From NCBI GenBank assembly GCA_039922875.1, contig JBDTDV010000026.1:1-56423 (forward strand): a stretch of 56,423 nucleotides of DNA, in the 5' to 3' direction. A model generated the notes under the pieces. It searched no databases. It saw only the letters and a program-made list of their open reading frames with translations, and was not told the origin of the DNA. A program made the translations under genes and the position numbers. Position 1 is the first letter of the stretch, and each line of letters begins with the position of its first letter. This DNA is from JBDTDV01 sp039922875. Its GTDB lineage: Bacteria; Actinomycetota; Actinomycetes; Actinomycetales; Microbacteriaceae. This document shows positions 42,531 to 48,808 of the stretch, in pieces.

Positions 42531-43244
42531 CTACTCGAGGCCGAGGTACGCCTCGATCACCTTTTCATCGACCAGCAGCTCGGCGGCCGGGCCGGAATGG
42601 GTGATTTCGCCGGTCTCCAGGACGTATCCGAAATCCGCTTCCGCGAGCGCGCGTCTGGCATTCTGCTCCACCAGCACCACGGTGGTTCCGCCCGCCCTGA
42701 TCTCTTGGATCACCGCGAAAACGTCATCGACGATCTTCGGGGCCAGCCCCATCGACGGCTCATCCAGGAGCAGTACATCCGGTTCGGCGATTAGCGCCCT
42801 GGCTATCGCCAGCATCTGTTGCTCGCCGCCGGAGAGTGAACCAGCCTGCAATTTTCGACGTTCGGCGAGCACCGGGAAGCGTTCGTACATCCGCGCGACG
42901 TTGCGGCTCAGGGTCGCTGCGGTGTGCCAGCCGCCCAGGGCGAGGTTCTCCGCGACGCTCAGCGATGCCAGAATCTGCCGGCCCTCCGGAACCTGAACCA
43001 GGCCAGCCTTCACCATCCGGTGCGCGGGCCAGCGGGTGACGTTCTGCCCTTTGAAGCGGATCTCGCCGTGGCGCGCCCGGAGCAGACCGGACACCGCGTT
43101 GAGAATGGATGTCTTGCCGGCGCCGTTCGCGCCGACCAACGTGACCAGGGCTCCCGCCGCGACCTGAAAGGACACGTCGCGAACGGCGTCGACGTGGCCA
43201 TAGTTCACCTGCAGCCCGCTGACGCTGAGAATCGGGTCAGTCAT
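42531..43244 (-). CDS. livF: Branched-chain amino-acid ABC transporter ATP-binding protein (LivF type)
   Basis: This 237-residue ABC ATPase has Walker A GANGAGKTS, signature LSGGEQQML, Walker B VLLLDEPSMGLAP and LVEQNARRALAEAD with the switch region. It is the LivF subtype. It overlaps the stop of the livM-livG fusion by 8 bases and ends the liv operon. The partner ATPase is the LivG half of the fused protein, so the transporter should use one heterodimeric ATPase pair. Confidence 0.94.
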   Translation of the reverse strand: MTDPILSVSGLQVNYGHVDAVRDVSFQVAAGALVTLVGANGAGKTSILNAVSGLLRARHGEIRFKGQNVTRWPAHRMVKAGLVQVPEGRQILASLSVAENLALGGWHTAATLSRNVARMYERFPVLAERRKLQAGSLSGGEQQMLAIARALIAEPDVLLLDEPSMGLAPKIVDDVFAVIQEIRAGGTTVVLVEQNARRALAEADFGYVLETGEITHSGPAAELLVDEKVIEAYLGLE

Positions 43245-44991
43245 CGGTCGCCTTCCGCTCGGTCGCGTGGTCGGCGAGATTGGTCAGATCCTGCACGGCC
43301 TCGACCGCTGCGGTGCTTCCCGCAGCGGTCGCTGCCGAGCCAAGATACGCGTCGAGAACGGCCGGGTTGCGGGCGATTTCGGCCGGTACTCCCGAGGCGA
43401 TCACCTCACCGAAATTGAGCACGATGATGCGATCGCAGGTTTCTAGCATCATTCGCACATTGTGCTCGATGACCAGGATGCCCAGACCGTCCGCGGCGAG
43501 CCCCCTGATCAATTCGGCAAGCCGGCCGGCCTCGACCCGGTTCATTCCCGCCGCGGGCTCGTCGAGGATCAGCAGGTTCGGATGCGCCGCGAGGGCGCGG
43601 GCGATCTCCAGGCGTCGTTGGTCGCCGTAGGGCAGATCGCCGGCGGCAGTGGCTGCCTTATCGGCCAGGCCGACTCGCACCAGCTGGGCCGACGCCATAG
43701 CCAGAGCCCGCCGTTCGTCGCGTCGGGCCGAAGGAAGGAAGATCAGTCTGCGTAACAGGGTGCCCTTGGCGATCCGGTATCCGCCGACCAGAACATTCTC
43801 CAAGGCAGACAGCCTCGGGAAGAGCTTGATCTGTTGGAAGGTGCGGGATACCCCGGCCTTGGCCAACAGGTGCGCCTTGGTCCGTGCGGTCAGGTCCATG
43901 CCCAGGACGACGCCGGTGCCGGAGGTCGGCGGCGTGATCGCGGTGACCATGTTCACCAGGGTCGTCTTCCCGGCGCCGTTCGGTCCGATCAGACCGAGGA
44001 TTTCTCCGGCGCCCACCCGAAGATCGACACCCTGGACCGCGCGCACCCCGCCGTAGGATTTACTCAGTCCGTTCAGCGTCACGAGGGGTGTGCCCCGGTC
44101 CGGCAGCGGTGGCAGCACGGGCATCGCCTCGGGATCGGTGTGGAGAGTCCGCGCCGATTTCCGCCGCGGGATCAGGCCGGCGAGACCGCCGGGAATGAAC
44201 AGGATCACTGCCAGCAGCAGGATTCCCGAAATCAGCGGCCGGATCCAACTCGCGTCGATTCCGGCGACCCGCTGCAGCTCCGGCAGCACGGTAAGGAACA
44301 CGGCGCCCAGGACCGGGCCGATGAACAGCACCACGCCACCGACGACCGCGGTGACCAGACCGTCGACCGCTGCGGTGAAGGAGAACTCGTTCGGGTCGGC
44401 GAAGCGGGTGAAATAGCCGAGCATGACCCCGTACAGGCCGGAGAGCGCGCCCGCGATGACGAAGGAGGTCATCCGGTGCCAGGCGACGTTGATGCCCATT
44501 GAGGTTGCGGCCAGTTCGTCCTCACGGATCGCATCGAAGGCGCGCCCCAACCGGGAGCCGGCCAGGCGCCAGAAGCAGAACGCCACCACGATCAACGCCG
44601 CCCAGGCGCTGATCGGTTCGACGAGTTTGGGAAAGGACATTCCCTGTGCGCCGTTGGTCCAGGACTGGTTGATCAGGAAGATGCGCACCATCTCGGCGAA
44701 GGCCAGTGTCGCGATCGCCAGAAAGACCCCGCGTAATCGGATCAGCGGTAAGCCGAGGATGAACGCGGCGATCATCCCGACCAGCATCCCGAAGACGATC
44801 GCAACCACCAGCGGCGGGATGAAGCCGAATAGCGGCTCGTGCGGCACGACAAGTGACGAGGTGAATACGGCGAGCGACGCCAGGCCGAGCTGGGCCAGGC
44901 TCAACTGCCCTGCGATCAGCACGGCATAGAAGCTGTAGGCGAGGATCGCGGTCAGAGCGATCAGAGTGATCAGTGCCGTGTACTGGAACAT
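43237..44991 (-). CDS. livM: Fused LivM permease - LivG ATPase of a branched-chain amino-acid ABC transporter
   Basis: This single 584-residue polypeptide has a LivM membrane domain (about residues 1-290, eight to ten hydrophobic segments, EAA-like AFDAIREDELAATSMGINV). After the linker RRKSARTLHTDPEAMPVLPPL comes a LivG ATPase (about 310-560) with Walker A GPNGAGKTT, signature LPYGDQRRL, Walker B LILDEPAAGMN and IEHNVRMMLETCD. In most genomes LivM and LivG are separate genes. ATG 44991 is two bases beyond the livH stop; the frame continues upstream to 45642 but only antisense to livH. Uptake of Leu/Ile/Val or another substrate of the family is expected. Confidence 0.9.
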   Translation of the reverse strand: MFQYTALITLIALTAILAYSFYAVLIAGQLSLAQLGLASLAVFTSSLVVPHEPLFGFIPPLVVAIVFGMLVGMIAAFILGLPLIRLRGVFLAIATLAFAEMVRIFLINQSWTNGAQGMSFPKLVEPISAWAALIVVAFCFWRLAGSRLGRAFDAIREDELAATSMGINVAWHRMTSFVIAGALSGLYGVMLGYFTRFADPNEFSFTAAVDGLVTAVVGGVVLFIGPVLGAVFLTVLPELQRVAGIDASWIRPLISGILLLAVILFIPGGLAGLIPRRKSARTLHTDPEAMPVLPPLPDRGTPLVTLNGLSKSYGGVRAVQGVDLRVGAGEILGLIGPNGAGKTTLVNMVTAITPPTSGTGVVLGMDLTARTKAHLLAKAGVSRTFQQIKLFPRLSALENVLVGGYRIAKGTLLRRLIFLPSARRDERRALAMASAQLVRVGLADKAATAAGDLPYGDQRRLEIARALAAHPNLLILDEPAAGMNRVEAGRLAELIRGLAADGLGILVIEHNVRMMLETCDRIIVLNFGEVIASGVPAEIARNPAVLDAYLGSAATAAGSTAAVEAVQDLTNLADHATERKATDD

Positions 44992-44993
44992 GA

Positions 44994-45869
44994 TCAGACT
45001 TCCCTGGCCTTTTTTGCGCCGAACAGTCCCTGTGGCCGCACGATCAGGATCAGGAACAGCAGTCCGAAGGCCACCATGTCCCGCCAGGATGTGCCGATGT
45101 AGTTCACCGCGTACACTTCGGCCAGGCCCAGGACGATGCCACCGATCAGGGCACCAGGAAGGGAGCCGAGGCCGCCGACGATGATCACGGCGAGACCCTT
45201 CAACTCGACCGCGTGGCCGATGCCCAGTTGGGCCGTGTTGACGTTGAGGGTGAACAGCACACCGGCCACCGCGCCGAGCGCCGATGAGATGGCGAAGGTG
45301 ATCGCCGAGACCCGATTCACGTTGATGCCGAGCACGGCGGCAGCGTGTGGATTCTCCGCGATGGTGCGCATTCCGCGGCCGAGTTTGGATTTCGCAACCA
45401 GCCAGGTGAGCAGCACCATCAAGCCGATGCTGATGATCAGGATGAGCAGTTGCAGCAGTGAGACGCTCGCGCCGAGGAACTCGAACCGGGTCTTCGGGAA
45501 CGCCTCGGGCGGGAATCGGCTGGTGTCGGGGCCGTACCTGGCCTGCAAAAGGGCGATGATAATGGCACCGAGGGCGATCGAGGAGATGAGGCCGGCGAAG
45601 TGCGCGTCGTGGCGTCCGCGTAACGGTCGAAAGGCGGTCCATTCGATGACCAGGCCGAGAATGGCGCCCACAATCAGGACGATCGGCACCGCGAGCCAGA
45701 TGTTGACTCCGAATCTGGTGACGATTTCGATCCCGATCAGAGCCCCGGCGGAGAACACCGAGGCGTGCGCAAGGTTCAGTTGATCGAGGACGCCGAACAC
45801 CAGAGTGAAGCCGATGGCGAAAAGCGCATAAATCGAGCCGAGGAATACACCATCCATCAGCTGTTGCAT
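44994..45869 (-). CDS. livH: Branched-chain amino-acid ABC transporter permease (LivH type)
   Basis: This 291-residue membrane protein has about eight transmembrane helices, beginning QQLMDGVFLGSIYALFAIGFTLVFGVL, and a coupling-helix region GRGMRTIAENPHAAAVLGINV. It ends RPQGLFGAKKAREV. It is the LivH partner of the fused LivM-LivG protein, whose start lies at its stop codon. A large hairpin lies upstream, between this gene and livK. The substrate is probably a hydrophobic or small amino acid, by family. Confidence 0.93.
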   Translation of the reverse strand: MQQLMDGVFLGSIYALFAIGFTLVFGVLDQLNLAHASVFSAGALIGIEIVTRFGVNIWLAVPIVLIVGAILGLVIEWTAFRPLRGRHDAHFAGLISSIALGAIIIALLQARYGPDTSRFPPEAFPKTRFEFLGASVSLLQLLILIISIGLMVLLTWLVAKSKLGRGMRTIAENPHAAAVLGINVNRVSAITFAISSALGAVAGVLFTLNVNTAQLGIGHAVELKGLAVIIVGGLGSLPGALIGGIVLGLAEVYAVNYIGTSWRDMVAFGLLFLILIVRPQGLFGAKKAREV

Positions 45870-45888
45870 CTGAAGCCCCTAACTACTC

Positions 45889-45926
45889 GTCGTGCGCTGC
45901 CCGCCTCAAGGCGAACAGCGCACGAC
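45889..45926. terminator. Long inverted repeat between livK and livH, probable transcript hairpin
   Basis: GTCGTGCGCTG (45889-45899) is a perfect inverse of CAGCGCACGAC (45916-45926), with a nested CGCC-TCAA-GGCG stem between. Such a hairpin after the binding-protein gene commonly protects that message or reduces read-through to the membrane genes. There is no T-run, so a partial terminator or mRNA stabiliser is more likely than a full stop. Confidence 0.6.
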
Positions 45927-45961
45927 GTGCGCACACCGCTGCGGTAGCACCGCATTCGGTG

Positions 45962-47131
45962 CTACTGAAGGATGGTGAACTTGCCGTCCTTGATCACCTG
46001 GACCAGAGCGGTCTGCACGGCATCGCGATTCTTGTCGATGCTGAGGTCACCGAGCACCGTGGGCAGATCCTTGACCTTGGCGAGGTTGGTCTTGATCGCG
46101 TCCCGGTCGGCGGAGCAGTCGCGACGAACCGCATTGTCGACGGCTTGCATACCGGCATACGCCTGGGCGGCGAACTGGTCGGGATCCGCGTTGAATTTCG
46201 CCTTGTAGTCGGTCAGGAACTTTTGGTTCTGCTCGTTGGTGGACGCGGAGTTCCAGGCCGCCCCGACGATGACGCCGTCCGCCGCCGCACCGGCACCCTT
46301 GATCAACGCCGGCGAGTTGAATCCGTTGCCACCCACGATCGGCAGGTCGATGCCGATCTCTCTGGCCTGAGTGACCAGCGGAACGGCGGCGTCAAGCAAC
46401 GCGGAGACCACGATGGCGTCAGCATTGCTGCTCTTCACCTTGTCGAGCAGTGCGTGGAAGTCCGTGTCGGTCTTGGAGAAGGTCAACGTCTGGCTGACTT
46501 GGACATCGTTCTTCTTCAGCGCCTCAGCCATGGCCTTGTAACCGGATTCGGTGAACGCGTCGTCGTTGCTGTACATCACGACGACGTTCTTCAGCTTCAA
46601 CTCGTTCTTGGCAGCCTTGATCGTCTGCGGGATCACCGCGTCCTCGGTCAGGGAAACCCGGAAGATGTAATCACCGATCGCGGTGATGCCGGCGGCCGTG
46701 TTGGAGACGCCGACCACGGGGGTCTTGCCATCCTGGGCGACCGGGTCGGTTTGCGCGGCAGTGTTCGACAGGGTCGGGCCGAGGATGACGCTCGTGCCGT
46801 TGGAGACGAACTTCTCGAAGAGTTGGATTCCTTGCTTCGGGTCCGTCTGGTCGTCTTCGACCGAAAGCTTGTAGGTGACCCCGCCTGCCTTGTTCAGGTT
46901 GTCGACGGCGAGCTCCACTGCGTTCTTCTGACCCGCTCCGTACTGGCCGGCTGCGCCGGTGAGACTGAAGGCAGCTGAGACCGGGACCGGGGTGCTGATT
47001 TTGCAGTCGGCGCCGCTGCCGGAGCCGGCTTCCTTGGTGCTGGTGCTCGAGCTGCCCGCAGGGCTGCACGCAGCCAGCGCGAGAAGCAGGACCGATGCAC
47101 TGGCACCGGCCCACAGAATATTACGACGCAT
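45962..47131 (-). CDS. livK: Branched-chain amino-acid ABC transporter substrate-binding lipoprotein (LivK type)
   Basis: This 389-residue lipoprotein has signal peptide RRNILWAGASASVLLLALAAC, with the lipobox Cys21 or so, and a Ser/Thr/Gly linker. The Leu/Ile/Val-binding fold then starts at TPVPVSAAFSLTGAAGQYG, with conserved VEDDQTDPKQG and ILGPTLSNTAAQTDP. It should sit on the outer face of the membrane and feed LivH and the LivM-LivG fusion. The start ATG 47131 is at the family N-terminus; the frame to 47713 is antisense to the exporter gene. It is the first gene of the operon. Confidence 0.93.
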   Translation of the reverse strand: MRRNILWAGASASVLLLALAACSPAGSSSTSTKEAGSGSGADCKISTPVPVSAAFSLTGAAGQYGAGQKNAVELAVDNLNKAGGVTYKLSVEDDQTDPKQGIQLFEKFVSNGTSVILGPTLSNTAAQTDPVAQDGKTPVVGVSNTAAGITAIGDYIFRVSLTEDAVIPQTIKAAKNELKLKNVVVMYSNDDAFTESGYKAMAEALKKNDVQVSQTLTFSKTDTDFHALLDKVKSSNADAIVVSALLDAAVPLVTQAREIGIDLPIVGGNGFNSPALIKGAGAAADGVIVGAAWNSASTNEQNQKFLTDYKAKFNADPDQFAAQAYAGMQAVDNAVRRDCSADRDAIKTNLAKVKDLPTVLGDLSIDKNRDAVQTALVQVIKDGKFTILQ

Positions 47132-47179
47132 TGAATCTCCCTCGAAACGTTGAATCCATCCGACTGATAATACAGGAGC

Positions 47180-47218
47180 GGCAGCTGCCAGCCGGCTCGA
47201 GCACGGGTCCGGACCCGT
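47180..47218. promoter_or_regulatory. Two palindromes between the MFS gene and livK
   Basis: GGCAGCTGCC (47180-47189) and the 16-bp perfect palindrome ACGGGTCCGGACCCGT (47203-47218) lie upstream of livK and downstream of the MFS gene. The second could be a hairpin closing the exporter transcript, or an operator for livK. No T-run is present. Confidence 0.4.
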
Positions 47219-47304
47219 CTGTCCGCCCCGTCGGATCGTTGATTCCTCAGCGTCATTCCGCCGTGAAATGGAACGCGCAGAGCCCAGCGGGGGAGAAGAG
47301 CGGC

Positions 47305-48513
47305 TCAGGCGGATTGGGCCTGCACCGGTTCGGTGTCGGGGATGGGACTGGCATCCCGGCCACGCAGATCCGGATGCCAGCGGCGGCCGAGCATCGGAAC
47401 CAGGAAGCCGAAAAAGGCGAATGCTCCGGCGATCCAGAACGCGCCGACGGGACCTGCGCCGTCGATCAGGAATCCGGCCAGGGCGGAGCCGAGCCCTGCG
47501 CCGATGAGCTGCCCGGTGCCGACCCAGCCGTAGGCCTCGGCGGTGTCGCTGAATTTGACGCTCACAGAGACGATGGTGAACAACACAGCCAGCGCCGGCG
47601 CAATGCCGATGCCGGAGATGATCAGGGTCGCCGCCAGCCACCAGAAGTTCAGCCACAACGAGGCCAGGATGATGCCGCCGAACACGATCAGCATGCGCAT
47701 CGCCAGCGCCCACGGTCCGATCTGCAGGTTTCCGAGGGCGAGTCCGCCCAGCAGAGAACCGACCGACCAGATCGCCAAGATCAGGCCGGCCTCTGGTCCG
47801 GTGTCACCGAAGGTCGCGACCACACCCGCCTCGATTGACGCCGCCGATCCGACCAGGAGAAAGCCGACGATAGTGGCCAGGAGTACCGGCGGTTTGGCCA
47901 GGACGCTGCCCAGCTTGCGCTTGCTGCGCGGGATGCGCACCCGGCCCACCTCCGGGGTGGTGATGAACCAGATCCCGCCCAGCACCATGATCACCACCGA
48001 CATGACGATGCCGGCCAGTGTGCTGATCTGGATCGCGACGAAGGTGATCGCCACCGGGCCGGCGATCCAAATGATCTCCTGAGCCGAAGCGTCGAGCGAG
48101 AACAGTGGGGTCAGCTGCGTGGAATTGACCATTTTCGGGTAGATGGTGCGCACGGCCGGTTGGATCGGCGGCGTGCTCAGCCCGGCCACGAAGGCAACGA
48201 TCATGGTCAGCGGGATCGGCATCACGAACACCCCGATGCAGGCCACCGCCACAGCGCACACGGCCAGAGTGCTGATCAGAACCGGGCGCATTCCCAGTCG
48301 GCCCATCAACCTGCTGGTCAGCGGTCCGGCGATCGCCTGCCCGAGGCTCGCTGCGGCCAAGACGAGCCCCGCCGCGCCGAAGGTATGGTGCACTTTCTCG
48401 ATGTGCAGCAGAAAGGCCAGCGACAGCATCCCGAACGGGAATCGCGCGGTGAGCTGGGCGACGATGATTCGAGCCACTCCCGGAGTTTTCAATAGTCGGG
48501 TGTAGCTGCTCAT
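47305..48513 (-). CDS. MFS transporter
   Basis: This 402-residue protein has 12 hydrophobic helices and starts MSSYTRLLKTPGVARIIVAQLTARFPFG. The N-terminal half has the loop GPLTSRLMGRLGMRPVLI after helix 2, with Gly/Arg residues typical of the family. The C-terminal half repeats the pattern more weakly. It is of the small drug/metabolite exporter kind with no clear substrate. ATG 48513 is chosen over 48546. It is divergent from the nrd operon, whose promoter region starts only a few bases upstream. Confidence 0.9.
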   Translation of the reverse strand: MSSYTRLLKTPGVARIIVAQLTARFPFGMLSLAFLLHIEKVHHTFGAAGLVLAAASLGQAIAGPLTSRLMGRLGMRPVLISTLAVCAVAVACIGVFVMPIPLTMIVAFVAGLSTPPIQPAVRTIYPKMVNSTQLTPLFSLDASAQEIIWIAGPVAITFVAIQISTLAGIVMSVVIMVLGGIWFITTPEVGRVRIPRSKRKLGSVLAKPPVLLATIVGFLLVGSAASIEAGVVATFGDTGPEAGLILAIWSVGSLLGGLALGNLQIGPWALAMRMLIVFGGIILASLWLNFWWLAATLIISGIGIAPALAVLFTIVSVSVKFSDTAEAYGWVGTGQLIGAGLGSALAGFLIDGAGPVGAFWIAGAFAFFGFLVPMLGRRWHPDLRGRDASPIPDTEPVQAQSA

Positions 48514-48539
48514 TTCGACAATTCTATCGGACCACACCC

Positions 48540-48578
48540 TGTGCATAACTCGGCGAACTTATTCACACTTGTGGATGA
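48540..48578. promoter_or_regulatory. Cluster of three DnaA-box-like sites upstream of nrdA
   Basis: TGTGCATAA (48540-48548, reverse of TTATGCACA), TTATTCACA (48559-48567) and TGTGGATGA (48570-48578, reverse of TCATCCACA). The first two fit TTATNCACA exactly; the third has one mismatch to TTATCCACA. They sit just upstream of the NrdR boxes. In E. coli and B. subtilis, DnaA controls ribonucleotide reductase genes directly, so the same is plausible here. Confidence 0.55.
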
Positions 48579-48583
48579 CACGC

Positions 48584-48631
48584 CCACTACATCTAGGGTT
48601 AGCGCACACGACGAGACCCGATATATAGTGG
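48584..48631. promoter_or_regulatory. Two NrdR boxes 32 bp apart, nrd promoter
   Basis: Box 1 CCACTACATCTAGGGT (48584-48599) and box 2 ACCCGATATATAGTGG (48616-48631) fit the NrdR consensus acaCwAtATaTwGtgt. Centre spacing is 32 bp, about three helical turns, as usual for this repressor. Box 2 overlaps a -10-like TATATA. A leader of about 180 nt separates it from nrdA; no known riboswitch was recognised in the leader. Confidence 0.8.
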
Positions 48632-48808
48632 TCCCACGCCGGGAAGCGTTAGGGGCGAAGGCCACGATTTCCGGCAAGAAGACAGCCAGTGGGGTACCGG
48701 ATTGGGTAGCAGGCCGGGCGGCGGAACGGAACCGAAAGACAGGGCGGAAGCCGGGCTTTCGCGGCAGCCTCCGCACCGGTTCGATGGCAACGTGAGGGAG
48801 CAGCAGAA

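Noticed and set aside
45640..47713. Upstream extensions of the livM-livG and livK frames
   Set aside because: These long N-terminal extensions run antisense through livH and the exporter gene. Good ATG starts at 44991 and 47131 coincide with the conserved N-termini.
48541..48795. 84-codon plus-strand ORF covering the nrd promoter region
   Set aside because: It spans the DnaA-like and NrdR boxes, has no ribosome-binding site and reads as non-protein-like. The region is regulatory.
48632..48808. Cobalamin riboswitch in the nrdA leader
   Set aside because: Such switches precede some actinobacterial nrd genes, but the B12 box and its conserved flanks are not present here.
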